Positions 24,316 to 36,777 of a stretch of DNA of 42,500 nt are shown here, one piece after another. Under the pieces are notes generated by a model that searched no databases, was not told the origin of the DNA, and saw only the letters and a list, made by a program, of their open reading frames with translations. The stretch is from Bradyrhizobium huanghuaihaiense (lineage in GTDB: Bacteria > Pseudomonadota > Alphaproteobacteria > Rhizobiales > Xanthobacteraceae). Each line of letters begins with the position of its first letter. Position 1 is the stretch's first letter. Location: NCBI RefSeq assembly GCF_007830635.1, contig NZ_VLLA01000027.1, positions 1 through 42,500 of the forward strand, read 5' to 3'. The position numbers were made by a program, and so were the translations under genes.

Positions 24316-26232
24316 TCACGATTTCTTTGCGATCCGTGCCGCCTTATCTGCGTCGTACCACCAGATGAATGGGAAGCCGGACTGACCGTATTTGGGCAGT
24401 TCCGATGGCCGGCCGAAGCGATCCCAGCGCGCGGTGCGCACCTTGGTGTAGGTCCACTGCGGCACGACGTAGTGATTCCACAGCAGCACGCGGTCAAGCG
24501 CCTTGGTGGCCGCGACGAGATCGTCGCGATCCCTGGCGTAGATCAGCCGCTCGATCAGCTTGTCGACCGCCGGATTCTTGATGCCTGTGATATTGCGCGA
24601 GCCGGCAATATCGGCCGACTTGGACGACCAGAACTCGCGCTGCTCGTTGCCCGGCGATTGCGACTCGCCCCAAGAGTTGGTGACGACGTCGAAATCCCAC
24701 TCGCGCGTCCTGTTCTCGTATTGGGTCGGGTCGACCGTTCGCACGCTCACGGCGATGCCGAGCCGTTCCAGCGACGGCTTGTAGAACAGCGTGACCCGCT
24801 CGAAGCTCGGATCCTGGTTCAGCAATTCCAGCGAGAACTGTGCGCCGGTCTTGACGTCGATCAGCTTGCGGTCGCGCACCTCATAGCCGGCCTCCTTGAA
24901 CAGGCGCAGCGCCTCGCGCAGATTATCGCGCACGGCTTCGGGACTGCCGCCGACCGGATTGGTGTAGGCTGTCGTGAAGACTTCGGGCGGCACTTCGGCA
25001 CGAACGGTCTCGAGGATTTCGAGTTCCTTGCCCTGAGGCAATCCGGTCGCCATGAGCTCGTCGATGCCGTCGAAATAGCTGCTGATGCGCTTGTACTGCC
25101 CGTAGAAGATCTGCTTGTTCATCTCCTCGAAGTCGAACGCGTAGTTGAGCGCACGACGTACGCGGGGATCCGCAAACTTGGCGCGGCGCAGGTTCGGGAC
25201 GAAGGCCTGCATGACACCCGAGCTGCGATTGGCGAACTCCTCGAGGATCACGCGCTTTTCTGCCACGGCCGGGAAGTCGTAGGCCGTCGCCCAGCTCTTC
25301 GCACTGTTCTCGGTGCGCCAATCGACCTGATCGGCCTTGAAGGCCTCGATCGCCACGGTGGCGTCGCGGAAATACTCGTAACGCAGCTCGTCGAAATTGT
25401 TGCGGCCGACATTGGCGGGCAGATCGCGCCCCCAATAATCCTTGACGCGCTCCAGCGCGATCGAGCGTCCGGCGACGAATTCCTTGACCTTGTAGGGCCC
25501 GGAGCCGAGCGGCACTTCCAGCGTGGTCGCGGAGACATCGCGCTTGCGGCCCTGCGCGTCGGTCCCCTCCCACCAATGCTTCGGCAGAACCGTGAGCTGC
25601 CCCACGATCTGCGGCAATTCGCGATTGCCCGGCGCGTCGAACACGAACTTCACCTCGCGCTCGCCGACCTTCTCGGCCTTCACGACATGACTGTAATAGG
25701 CCGAATACATCGGGTGATGCTTCTTGAAGGAATCGAGCGAGAAGATCACGTCCTCGACGGTGACGGGCTTGCCGTCGTGCCATTTAGCCTGCGCTCGCAA
25801 GCGATAGGTGACGAAGGAGAAATCGTCGGGGTGGCTGACGGCTTCGGCCAGCGCGCCATATTCGGTCGAGACTTCGTCGAGCGCAGGCGTGAGGAGGGAT
25901 TCGTAGATGAACGCGACCGCTCCGGAGACCTGGCCCTTCACCCCAGACACGACGATGTTGAAATTGTCGAATGTGCCGACGGCGATCTGGCGCGCGACGC
26001 CGCCCTTCGGGGCTTCCGGATTGACGTAGTCGAAGCGCTTGAAGTCGGCGGGGTACTTGACCTTGCCAAACAGCGACAGCGCATGGCGCCAAGGCAACCC
26101 ATTTGAAGGCAGCTCGCTCGCCGATTGCGCCTGTGCCGCACCGATGACGGGAACGCCCGCCACGGAACCGAGGGCGGGGAGCGCTGCGGCCGCAGCGCCG
26201 GTGAGCAGGAGATCGCGTCGGGTAATGGCCAA
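24316..26232 (-). CDS. YejA-like peptide-binding protein (first gene of the yej operon)
   Basis: 638 residues. TTG start at 26232 with AGGA eight bases upstream. Tat-type signal (TRRDLLLTG) with likely cleavage after AQA near residue 36. Family 5 binding-protein fold: KYPADFKRFDYVNPEAPKGG, KWHDGKPVTVEDVIFSLDSF, and FPFIWWYDADKAARIAKKS at the end. Paralogous to the next gene. Two binding proteins before one YejBEF set suggest a wider peptide range. The operon promoter must lie in 26233-26443. Confidence 0.9.
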   Translation of the reverse strand: MAITRRDLLLTGAAAAALPALGSVAGVPVIGAAQAQSASELPSNGLPWRHALSLFGKVKYPADFKRFDYVNPEAPKGGVARQIAVGTFDNFNIVVSGVKGQVSGAVAFIYESLLTPALDEVSTEYGALAEAVSHPDDFSFVTYRLRAQAKWHDGKPVTVEDVIFSLDSFKKHHPMYSAYYSHVVKAEKVGEREVKFVFDAPGNRELPQIVGQLTVLPKHWWEGTDAQGRKRDVSATTLEVPLGSGPYKVKEFVAGRSIALERVKDYWGRDLPANVGRNNFDELRYEYFRDATVAIEAFKADQVDWRTENSAKSWATAYDFPAVAEKRVILEEFANRSSGVMQAFVPNLRRAKFADPRVRRALNYAFDFEEMNKQIFYGQYKRISSYFDGIDELMATGLPQGKELEILETVRAEVPPEVFTTAYTNPVGGSPEAVRDNLREALRLFKEAGYEVRDRKLIDVKTGAQFSLELLNQDPSFERVTLFYKPSLERLGIAVSVRTVDPTQYENRTREWDFDVVTNSWGESQSPGNEQREFWSSKSADIAGSRNITGIKNPAVDKLIERLIYARDRDDLVAATKALDRVLLWNHYVVPQWTYTKVRTARWDRFGRPSELPKYGQSGFPFIWWYDADKAARIAKKS

Positions 26233-26250
26233 ATCAATAGTCCTGTCTTG

Positions 26251-26266
26251 AAGGAGGCTACTCCTT
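26251..26266. repeat. AAGGAG-GCTA-CTCCTT palindrome upstream of the yej operon
   Basis: Perfect 6-bp arms with a 4-base loop, 19 bp before the first yej gene. In the transcript it would form a hairpin in the leader whose arms resemble a ribosome binding site (AGGAG), so it could be an operator or leader structure. No more can be said. Confidence 0.35.
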
Positions 26267-26392
26267 TAAGGTCCCAATATAGGCGAGGTTTCGACGGAAT
26301 ATGTTGCTTTTTCCTCATGTTGGAAGGCCGGACGGCCTCCCGGATGCGGCCAAACGCCCCGATAACGAGCCCGCGAGGTCCGGATAAGGAAA

Positions 26393-26416
26393 CGGCCAGG
26401 CTTTTCAGCCTGGCCG
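26393..26416 (-). terminator. Hairpin after cycM
   Basis: CGGCCAGGC, loop TTTTCA, GCCTGGCCG: a perfect 9-bp stem 28 bp beyond the cycM stop, followed on the minus strand by TTTCCTTA. A likely terminator for cycM. Confidence 0.65.
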
Positions 26417-26443
26417 CATCTTCCAAAATCGGTTCTTGAAGCC

Positions 26444-26998
26444 TTACTTCGACGCCGTCGGCAGCGGCTGCGGATGCTCCGACAGCGAGTTCAGATAGGC
26501 GATGACGTCGGCGCGCTCGGAATCCTTCGGGATTCCGGCGAAGCCCATCGCGGTGCCCGGAATGAAGCCCTTCGGATTGGCGATGAACTTGTTGAGGTCG
26601 TCGAAGGTCCAGGTGCCGCCCTTGCCCTTCATCGCGGCCGAGAAGTTGAAGCCGTTGCGGCCTTGGCCCCTGGCCTCGCCGACGACGCCATAGAGGTTCG
26701 GACCGACGCGATTCGGGCCGCCCTTCTCGAAGGTGTGGCAGGCGCCGCACTTCTTGGCGGCGGCAGCGCCCTTCTCGACGGAGGCAGTCTGCAGCAATTT
26801 CTCGATCGGCTCCGAGGAGGCCGCGGCGGCGCCGCCTTCCTTACCGTGGCCGGCGTCTTCCTTCACGGCGATCTCGAAGCCCGGCTTTTCCGGCATCTTG
26901 GGCGAGAACAACGCCTGGGCGGTGAAGCTGGTCACCAGAAGAAAGAGACAGGTACCAAGCACGGCACCCATGATTTTATTGAGTTCGAAAGAGTCCAT
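26444..26998 (-). CDS. cycM: Membrane-anchored class I cytochrome c (CycM type)
   Basis: 184 residues, the same architecture as Bradyrhizobium CycM. An uncleaved N-terminal helix (about 10-30) anchors the protein. An acidic and alanine-rich linker (40-80) leads to a cytochrome c domain with the haem motif CGACH (84-88) and the distal Met151 in PGTAMGF. In B. japonicum CycM carries electrons from the bc1 complex to the aa3 oxidase. The start MDSFELNKIM is chosen because it opens directly onto the anchor; the longer frame is implausible. Divergent from kdsB. Confidence 0.9.
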   Translation of the reverse strand: MDSFELNKIMGAVLGTCLFLLVTSFTAQALFSPKMPEKPGFEIAVKEDAGHGKEGGAAAASSEPIEKLLQTASVEKGAAAAKKCGACHTFEKGGPNRVGPNLYGVVGEARGQGRNGFNFSAAMKGKGGTWTFDDLNKFIANPKGFIPGTAMGFAGIPKDSERADVIAYLNSLSEHPQPLPTASK

Positions 26999-27219
26999 TT
27001 CCGGCCAGGCCCCACACCGCAAGAAGGAAACAGCGGCCCAAGCGGCCGCCAGGACGAGCCTCGGGAGAATCAGAACGTTCCTTATTGTTTCCCCGAGTTT
27101 TGCCATTGAGATATCGGTTTGCCCGGGGTCTGGCAACCCGTATAAGCGACCCGGCTTCGAACCCGTCCCCACCCCATTTCTCGGCGCGGAAAACGCTCCA
27201 TTTCCAGGCCCTTGAACCG

Positions 27220-27960
27220 ATGACCGATCCCCGCATCCTGGTGCTGATCCCGGCCCGCATGGCCGCCACCCGCCTGCCCGGCAAGCCGCTCGCCGATATC
27301 GCGGGCCTGCCGATGATCGTGCATGTCCTGCGCCGTGCAGAAGCCGCCGGCATTGGCCGGGTTGCGGTCGCCACCGACACGGATGAGATCGCCTCGGTCG
27401 TGACGGCCCATGGCGGCGAGGCGGTGATGACCCGCGCCGACCACCCCTCCGGCTCGGACCGCATCCACGAGGCCATGCAGAGGCTCGACCCCGCGGGCAA
27501 GGCCGAGATCGTGATCAATCTCCAGGGCGATTTCCCGACCATCACGCCCCAAACGATCCGCGAGGTGCTGCCGCCCTTTGACGACCCCGCGGTCGACATC
27601 GTGACGCTGGCCTCGCAGATCCACACCGAGGAGGAGGATCTCGCCCCGAGCGTGGTGAAGGCGATCGGCTCGCCGATCGGGCCGAAGCGTCTGCGCGCAC
27701 TTTATTTCACGCGCGCCACCGCCCCGTACGGAAACGGACCGCGATACCACCACATCGGCCTTTATGCCTATCGCCGCGCGGCGCTGGAGCGGTTCGTGTC
27801 GCTGCCGCCCTCGCCCCTCGAAAAACAGGAGAGCCTGGAGCAGCTCCGGGCGGTGGAGGCCGGCATGCGCATCGACATCATGATCGTCGACAGCGTGCCC
27901 CGCGGCGTCGACACGCCGCCCGATCTCGAAACCGCGCGCAGCATCCTTTCCAAATCCTGA
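27220..27960 (+). CDS. kdsB: 3-deoxy-manno-octulosonate cytidylyltransferase
   Basis: 246 residues, normal length for KdsB. The nucleotide-binding start ILVLIPARMAATRLPGKPLA, then VAVATDTDEI, HPSGSDRI and INLQGDFP match the family. It activates KDO with CTP to CMP-KDO for lipopolysaccharide inner core synthesis in the cytoplasm. Start MTDPRI at 27220; the open frame further upstream runs through the cycM promoter region. pheA follows after 21 bp, probably in one transcript although the pathways are unrelated. Confidence 0.93.
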   Translation: MTDPRILVLIPARMAATRLPGKPLADIAGLPMIVHVLRRAEAAGIGRVAVATDTDEIASVVTAHGGEAVMTRADHPSGSDRIHEAMQRLDPAGKAEIVINLQGDFPTITPQTIREVLPPFDDPAVDIVTLASQIHTEEEDLAPSVVKAIGSPIGPKRLRALYFTRATAPYGNGPRYHHIGLYAYRRAALERFVSLPPSPLEKQESLEQLRAVEAGMRIDIMIVDSVPRGVDTPPDLETARSILSKS

Positions 27961-27981
27961 GCCGCTGCTACAAGGCCGACC

Positions 27982-28839
27982 ATGAGCAAGATGAAGATCG
28001 CATTCCAGGGCGAACCCGGAGCCAATTCCCACATCGCCATCGTCGAGGCCTATCCCGACGCCGAGCCGATGCCCTGCGCCACCTTCGAGGACGCCCTGTC
28101 GGCGATCTCGTCGGGCGAGGCCGACCTAGGCATGATCCCGATCGAGAACTCGGTCGCCGGTCGCGTCGCCGACATCCATCATTTGCTGCCGGCCTCCGGC
28201 CTGTTCATCATCGGCGAATGGTTCTTGCCGGTCCGGCATCAGCTGATGGCGGTGAAGGGCACCAAGCTCGAAGACATCAAGAGCGTCGAGAGCCATGTGC
28301 ATGCGCTCGGCCAGTGCCGCCGCATCATCCGCAAGCTCGGCATCAAGCCGATCGTGCACGCCGACACCGCCGGCAGCGCCCGCGACATCTCCGAGCGCAA
28401 GGACAAGACCGTCGCCGCAATCGCCTCGCGCCTCGCCGCAAAGATCTACGGTCTCGATATCCTCGCCGAGGGCATCGAGGACGAGGCCCACAACACCACG
28501 CGCTTTGTGGTGCTGGCGCGTGAGCCGAAATGGGCTCCCCAAGGCTCGGGCCCGCTGGTCACCACTTTTGTATTTCGCGTGCGCAACCTGCCCGCCGCGC
28601 TCTACAAGGCGCTCGGCGGCTTTGCCACCAACGGCGTCAACATGACCAAGCTCGAGAGCTACATGGTCGACGGCAATTTCTTCGCCACGCAGTTCTACGC
28701 CGACGTCGACGGCCATCCCGAAGACAAGGGCCTCGCCTTCGCGATCGAGGAGCTGAAATTCTTCTCGCGCGAATTCCGCATCGTCGGCGTCTATCCGGGC
28801 CACCCCTTCCGCGCGACGTTCAGCGAGACGCAGGATTAG
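27982..28839 (+). CDS. pheA: Prephenate dehydratase
   Basis: 285 residues, monofunctional (no chorismate mutase domain). Catalytic region 1-185: FQGEPGANSHIA, GMIPIENSVAGRV, VESHVHALGQCR, and NTTRFVVLA with the family Thr-Arg-Phe triad. The ACT domain (about 195-280) contains GFATNGVNMTKLESYM, the site of phenylalanine feedback control. It converts prephenate to phenylpyruvate for phenylalanine synthesis. Confidence 0.95.
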   Translation: MSKMKIAFQGEPGANSHIAIVEAYPDAEPMPCATFEDALSAISSGEADLGMIPIENSVAGRVADIHHLLPASGLFIIGEWFLPVRHQLMAVKGTKLEDIKSVESHVHALGQCRRIIRKLGIKPIVHADTAGSARDISERKDKTVAAIASRLAAKIYGLDILAEGIEDEAHNTTRFVVLAREPKWAPQGSGPLVTTFVFRVRNLPAALYKALGGFATNGVNMTKLESYMVDGNFFATQFYADVDGHPEDKGLAFAIEELKFFSREFRIVGVYPGHPFRATFSETQD

Positions 28840-28840
28840 C

Positions 28841-28962
28841 CGTCGCCCCGGCGAAGGCCGGGGCCCATAGCCACCAGCCTCAGTTGGTGCGCACGCTGCC
28901 AGTTGCGAGTCTTCGCCAAACGTCCGCCTCGGAGTATGGGTCCCGGCCTTCGCCGGGGCGAC
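28841..28962. repeat. Paired inverted REP-like repeat
   Basis: The arm at 28841-28868 (GTCGCCCCGGCGAAGGCCGG core) is mirrored at 28935-28962 with one mismatch in 28 bases. Each arm is itself a small palindrome (CCCCGG...CCGGGG). It fills the space between the convergent pheA and the flavin oxidoreductase gene and may also stop transcription from both sides. Very similar units are frequent in Bradyrhizobium. Confidence 0.75.
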
Positions 28963-28965
28963 AGC

Positions 28966-29982
28966 TTAAGCCGCCTGCTTCGCCAGCCCGAACGCTTCCG
29001 CCAGCAGCGAATACGACTTCTTCCGCGCCTCGTGGTCATACACAGCGGTGATCACCATCAACTCGTCCGGCTTGCTCGCATCGATCAGCGGCTGCAGCTT
29101 CCTCTGCACCGTCGCCGGGTTGCCGACGAACAGGCGCGAACGGTTGCGAGCGATCGAGATGCGCTCGGAATCCGTATAGGGATAAGCCAGCGCCTCCTCG
29201 ACGCTCGGCAGCGGCAGATATTGGCCGCGGTCGCGGCGGAGCCGATTGAGATCGAACGAGGTCGCGAGCTTTTCGGCTTCCTCGTCGGTCTCCGCCGCAA
29301 TGACGGCGACCGCGAGGATTGCATGCGGGCGCGCGCGCCAGGCCGACGGCTGGAAGCGATTGCGGTAATGCACCATCGCATCGATCGCGTCGTGGGACGC
29401 AAAATGATGCGCGAAGGCGAAGCCCATGCCGACTTGCGCCGCGAGTTCCGACGAATAATCGCTGGAGCCGAGCAGCCAGATCGGCGGCAGGGGGGTATCG
29501 TCGGGCATCGCGACGACGTTGTTATAGGGGTGTCCTGAGGGGAATTCGCGGGTCTGCCACAGGATCAATTCGTGCAGCCGCTCCAGGAAATCGTCGCCCT
29601 CGCGGCGATCGAGCCGGCTGCGCAGCGCGTAGGCGGTCGCGCCGTCGGTGCCGGGGGCGCGGCCAAGCCCGAGATCGATACGACCGGGAAACAGCGCCTC
29701 CAGCATCTTGAAGCGCTCGGCCACGACCAGCGGCGCGTGGTTAGGCAGCATCACCCCGCCCGAGCCGACACGAATGTGCTTCGTCACCGCCGCGATCTGC
29801 CCGATCATCACGTCAGGCGCCGGGCTTGCGACGGAGGCAAGGTTGTGATGCTCGGCGAGCCAGTAGCGGACATAGCCGAGCCCATCGACATGGCACGCCA
29901 GGTCGATGCTGTTGCGCAGCGCCGCGGCGGGCTTGGTGCCTGTGGTGACGACGGAGAGGTCGAGGACTGAGAGCGGGATCAT
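28966..29982 (-). CDS. Luciferase-like (LLM class) flavin-dependent oxidoreductase
   Basis: 338 residues. The single-domain bacterial luciferase fold is evident from YVRYWLAEHHNLASVASPAP, IRVGSGGVMLPNHAPLVVAE and PGRIDLGLGRAPGTDG. The class uses reduced FMN or F420; which one is used and the substrate cannot be told. It belongs to the group annotated as alkanal-monooxygenase-like. Single gene, convergent with pheA. Confidence 0.88.
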   Translation of the reverse strand: MIPLSVLDLSVVTTGTKPAAALRNSIDLACHVDGLGYVRYWLAEHHNLASVASPAPDVMIGQIAAVTKHIRVGSGGVMLPNHAPLVVAERFKMLEALFPGRIDLGLGRAPGTDGATAYALRSRLDRREGDDFLERLHELILWQTREFPSGHPYNNVVAMPDDTPLPPIWLLGSSDYSSELAAQVGMGFAFAHHFASHDAIDAMVHYRNRFQPSAWRARPHAILAVAVIAAETDEEAEKLATSFDLNRLRRDRGQYLPLPSVEEALAYPYTDSERISIARNRSRLFVGNPATVQRKLQPLIDASKPDELMVITAVYDHEARKKSYSLLAEAFGLAKQAA

Positions 29983-30359
29983 GGCGCGTTAACGTAGTGA
30001 AGGGCTGCGTGGCGGCAATGGTTGGCCGCGCAGGTCTGGCGTGTGCGGGCCGCGCGCAGTTGAGCTCGCGGCGTTGGGCCAAAAACAGCAGTGCACACAC
30101 CATCTTCAAACTGCCCACATCAATTGGAGCGGTATCATGCGCCCGTAATTTTTAGTAACATTATGGTATCACTGTGTAATTTATACTTCAACCCGTATCC
30201 CACATCAGCTTCAAAACGGCACAAAATAGCACACCGCCCATCGGAAGTGGGCTACTTCCCACTTCCGATGGGCTGTCGGCCAGACGGCCTTTGTCCTATC
30301 TTACCCGCTCCCAAATTTGACCTTACGGCCGGCCACGAAGACTTGGCGGGATCCTTGCG
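29983..30359. other. 377-bp gene-free region upstream of metF
   Basis: No convincing gene. Bases about 30090-30235 are clearly richer in A and T than the surroundings. They hold a direct repeat GGTATCA at 30131 and 30165 and a TATACT hexamer at 30182 that could be a promoter -10 element, though no good -35 partner is evident. The long palindrome at 30236-30273 and a weak GGCC-AGAC-GGCC stem followed by TTTG (30278-30292) come next. The arrangement suggests regulation of metF-metH. I saw no match to the SAM-II or SAH riboswitch motifs I know. Confidence 0.5.
30236..30273. promoter_or_regulatory. Perfect palindrome with 16-bp arms upstream of metF
   Basis: GCCCATCGGAAGTGGG (30236-30251), loop CTACTT, CCCACTTCCGATGGGC (30258-30273): no mismatch in 16 pairs. 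It lies 87 bp before the metF start on the operon side of the AT-rich tract. It could be a leader RNA hairpin, a terminator/attenuator or a protein site. Confidence 0.5.
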
Positions 30360-31292
30360 ATGAGTGGTGCCATGACTGACCTGACGACGCCTGCGACAGC
30401 CGACCGGCAAGAGGGGCACCTGAAGCGGCCTGCGATCTCCTTCGAGTTCTTTCCGCCCAAGTCCGAGGAGATGGAGCGCAATCTCTGGGAGACCATCAAC
30501 CGGCTGGCCCCGCTCGATCCGAAATTCGTCTCGGTGACCTATGGCGCCGGTGGCTCGACCCGCGAGCGTACCCATTCCACCATCTCCCGCATCCTGAAGG
30601 AGACCACGCTGCTGCCGGCCGCGCATCTGACCTGCGTCGGCGCCTCGCGCGGCGAGATCGACGAGATCGTCGACCGCTATCACGAGGTCGGCGTCCGCCA
30701 CATCGTGGCCTTGCGCGGCGATCCCGCCGGCGGCATCGGCACGCCCTACTCCAGCCATCCCGACGGCTACCAGAGCTCCGCGGACCTCGTCGCTGGGATC
30801 AAGAAGCGGCACGCGGATATCGAAGTGTCGGTCTCGGCCTATCCCGAGAAGCACCCCGAGGCGCGCGACTTCGACGCCGATCTCGACACGCTGAAGGCCA
30901 AGGTCGATGCCGGCGCGACGCGCGCGATCACCCAGGTGTTCTTCGATAACGACTTCTACTTCCGCTATCTCGATCGTGTCCGCGCGCGCGGCATCGACAT
31001 TCCGATCGTGCCGGGCATCATGCCCATGCACAATTTCAAGCAGGCGCGCAATTTCGTCACCCGGAACGGCACTACCGTGCCCGACTGGCTCGCCGCGAAA
31101 TTCGAGGGCCTCGACGGCGATGCCGAGACCCGCAAGCTGGTCGCCGCGACCGTCGCCGCCGGCCAGGTGCAGAAGCTCGCCAAGCACGGCGTCGACACCT
31201 TCCATTTCTACACCATGAACCGCGCCGATCTCGTGTTCGCGATCAGCCATTTGCTCGGCATTCGCGCCAAGAGCGCCCAGAAGGCTGCGTAA
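30360..31292 (+). CDS. metF: 5,10-methylenetetrahydrofolate reductase
   Basis: 310 residues, the length of bacterial MetF with a short N-terminal extension. TIM-barrel flavoprotein motifs: SFEFFPPKSEEME, FVSVTYGAGGSTRERT, HLTCVGASRGEI, ALRGDPAGG, TQVFFDNDFYFRY and VPGIMPMHNFKQ. It reduces methylene-THF to 5-methyl-THF, the substrate of the next gene. ATG 30360 or 30372 could start translation. It ends six bases before metH. Confidence 0.95.
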   Translation: MSGAMTDLTTPATADRQEGHLKRPAISFEFFPPKSEEMERNLWETINRLAPLDPKFVSVTYGAGGSTRERTHSTISRILKETTLLPAAHLTCVGASRGEIDEIVDRYHEVGVRHIVALRGDPAGGIGTPYSSHPDGYQSSADLVAGIKKRHADIEVSVSAYPEKHPEARDFDADLDTLKAKVDAGATRAITQVFFDNDFYFRYLDRVRARGIDIPIVPGIMPMHNFKQARNFVTRNGTTVPDWLAAKFEGLDGDAETRKLVAATVAAGQVQKLAKHGVDTFHFYTMNRADLVFAISHLLGIRAKSAQKAA

Positions 31293-31298
31293 GAGAAA

Positions 31299-35147
<3,849 letters not shown>

Positions 35148-35176
35148 CCGCGCCTTCAAAAGCAAAAATGCGAAAA

Positions 35177-35204
35177 CAACCCCATGCACAGTAGAATGGG
35201 GTTG
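35177..35204 (+). terminator. Hairpin after metH
   Basis: Nine-base arms CAACCCCAT and ATGGGGTTG around a ten-base loop, 30 bp after the metH stop. No T run follows, so this is a candidate only. Confidence 0.4.
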
Positions 35205-35351
35205 AAAGGGTTGACGAATTTTCGGTCTTACCGAAACCGATTGCGGCGTCGGGCAAAACAGCAGTAATATTTCATCATCGCCGACCGCGCCGGTTTCGTC
35301 AGTTTGGGGGTGCGTCCCACACCACCGGTGCCGCTCAGGCGAGCAAGTGCG

Positions 35352-35420
35352 GTAGCCCGCATGAGCGAAGCGGCATGCGGGACCGGTCTTCCCGGATATC
35401 GCTTCGCTCATCCGGGCTAC
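35352..35420. repeat. REP-like palindrome (GTAGCCCG family)
   Basis: The left arm 35352-35382 and right arm 35390-35420 are near reverse complements, both beginning or ending with GTAGCCCG / CGGGCTAC. It is the same family as the element at 39807-39892. Confidence 0.75.
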
Positions 35421-35642
35421 GACACTCGCCCTGTCTTCTCCATCCGTGAACCGGCGCGCGCCTCGTACCGACAAACACGCGGTCGGCGCGCGCGGGAGGG
35501 TGCCATTCGCAATCGTCTGGAAATCCTGGCCATCTGTCTCGTGATCGTCGGCGGAGTCTCCGTTTCGCAAGCGACCTCACCCGGTGTGGCGACGCCGCCG
35601 GCCGCGCAGCGGCCGTCGAAACCAGCGGACACACATTCAACC

Positions 35643-36500
35643 ATGCAAACCGTCACAAGGCTTCTCGCCGAGCCCCGCTCGCCGTCGCGCGACGACCAGC
35701 TCTATGCCGCTGCGGTGGCCCTGTTCAAGGCGATCGAGGCAGGCGAGGAGCCGGTCGAGAGCCGCGACATGCTGGCGAGGGCGCTGCACGAAGCTGCGCT
35801 CGGCGGGCACGCCAGCGCGTGGGTCGACTATGGCCGCTGCCTGTGGAACGGCTGGGGGGTGCCGCGCGACCGCGAGGCGGCGGTCGACGCCTACAAGCGC
35901 GCGGCTGAGCTCGGCCTGGACTACGGCGCCTATCTCGCCGCCTACAATCTCTATTGGACGTTCCAGAGATATGACGACGCCTATGGCTATGCGCAGAAGG
36001 CGCTTGCAGGTGGCGATCCCGACGGCGCTGTGCGCTATCTCCTGGGACTGATGGCCTATAATGGTCGCGGGCGTCCCAAAGACGTCGCGGCAAGTCTTGC
36101 ATTGCATCTGGAGGCGGCGAAGCGCGGCAATGCAGATGCCTATTTCGAGCTGTTCGTCTATGCGATGCAAGGCATCGGCGACCGCAGCAAGGCGGTGTTC
36201 TACCTGAAGGAGGCCGGACAACGCGACCAGCCGCGCGCCTGCGCCAATCTCGGCGTGTTCTATGCCACCGGGCAATTGCCCGGCATTACGCAGGATTTCA
36301 ACGAGTCCGTCCACTGGTACAAGCGCGCCGCCGATCTCGGCGTCGGCCGCGCCGCAGCAGCGCTCGGCGTGATGGCGACGCGTGGCGAGGGGATGGAGAA
36401 GGATCTCGACGCGGCGGAATCCTATTTCGATCGCGCCCATGAACTGGGGTTCGAGCTGGACGAGTATCTCGACAAGGTTGGCGTGAAGCGGAGCAGATAG
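35643..36500 (+). CDS. Sel1-repeat (TPR-like) protein
   Basis: 285 residues from ATG 35643, containing about six Sel1-type repeats: GHASAWVDYGRCLWNGWGVP, GDPDGAVRYLLGLMAYNGRG, RACANLGVFYATGQLPGITQ, GRAAAALGVMATRGEGMEKD. These repeats form helical scaffolds for protein contacts. The start is uncertain. The frame is open back to a TTG at 35304 and includes a hydrophobic segment (LEILAICLVIVGGVSVS) at about 35513-35570 that would make an export signal or anchor. An in-frame ATG at 35361 falls inside the REP element. The protein is probably exported if the longer form is used. Confidence 0.7.
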   Translation: MQTVTRLLAEPRSPSRDDQLYAAAVALFKAIEAGEEPVESRDMLARALHEAALGGHASAWVDYGRCLWNGWGVPRDREAAVDAYKRAAELGLDYGAYLAAYNLYWTFQRYDDAYGYAQKALAGGDPDGAVRYLLGLMAYNGRGRPKDVAASLALHLEAAKRGNADAYFELFVYAMQGIGDRSKAVFYLKEAGQRDQPRACANLGVFYATGQLPGITQDFNESVHWYKRAADLGVGRAAAALGVMATRGEGMEKDLDAAESYFDRAHELGFELDEYLDKVGVKRSR

Positions 36501-36589
36501 TTCACGACACTTCGTCAGTCCCGGGTGCGCGCCGGCGTCGGGCCCCGAATGATGGAGCCGGCAACTCAGGTCCCACACGCGCGGTGCCC

Positions 36590-36774
36590 ATCCTCCCCTT
36601 GAGGGGGAGGATCGGTTCGCATGCAGCGAAGCGGAATGCGGACCGAGGTGGGGTGACAGTCTCTCCACCGAAGCGCTGCCCGTGGTGAGAGATCACCCCA
36701 CCCCGCTCGCGCTGCGCGCGATCGACCACGGGCGAGCTACGCTCGTCCCGGACCCCTCCAGGGGAGGGTAAGGG
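36590..36774. repeat. MITE-like palindromic repeat, copy 1 (diverged ends)
   Basis: Shares long identical blocks with the element at 41518-41681, including a 23-base block (CGCATGCAGCGAAGCGGAAT core) at 36618-36640, the GGGGTGACAGTCTCTCCACC block and GAGAGATCACCCCACCCCGC. The ends, CCTCCCCTTGAGGGGGAGGAT on the left and CCCCTCCAGGGGAGGGTAAG on the right, are partly complementary but more diverged than in copy 2. The internal part GGGGTGA...TCACCCC can fold. It occupies the space between the convergent Sel1 and GST genes. Confidence 0.7.
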
Positions 36775-36777
36775 ACC

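Larger units (their letters stand above)
35148..35642. other. Intergenic region after metH with hairpins and a REP-like element
   Basis: Two hairpins follow metH: CAACCCCAT/ATGGGGTTG (35177-35204) and TTTCGGT-CTT-ACCGAAA (35220-35236). A REP-like palindrome is at 35352-35420. From about 35304 the frame of the downstream Sel1 gene is open without a stop, and its codons 35500-35640 encode a hydrophobic segment, so part of this region may be coding. Confidence 0.5.

Noticed and set aside
30090..30360. SAM-II or SAH riboswitch before metF
   Set aside because: The conserved sequence blocks of these riboswitches were not found; only a simple palindrome is present.
30091..30363. 90-codon frame in the metF leader
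   Set aside because: Runs through the palindrome and into the metF start, lacks a ribosome binding site and has no protein-like pattern.
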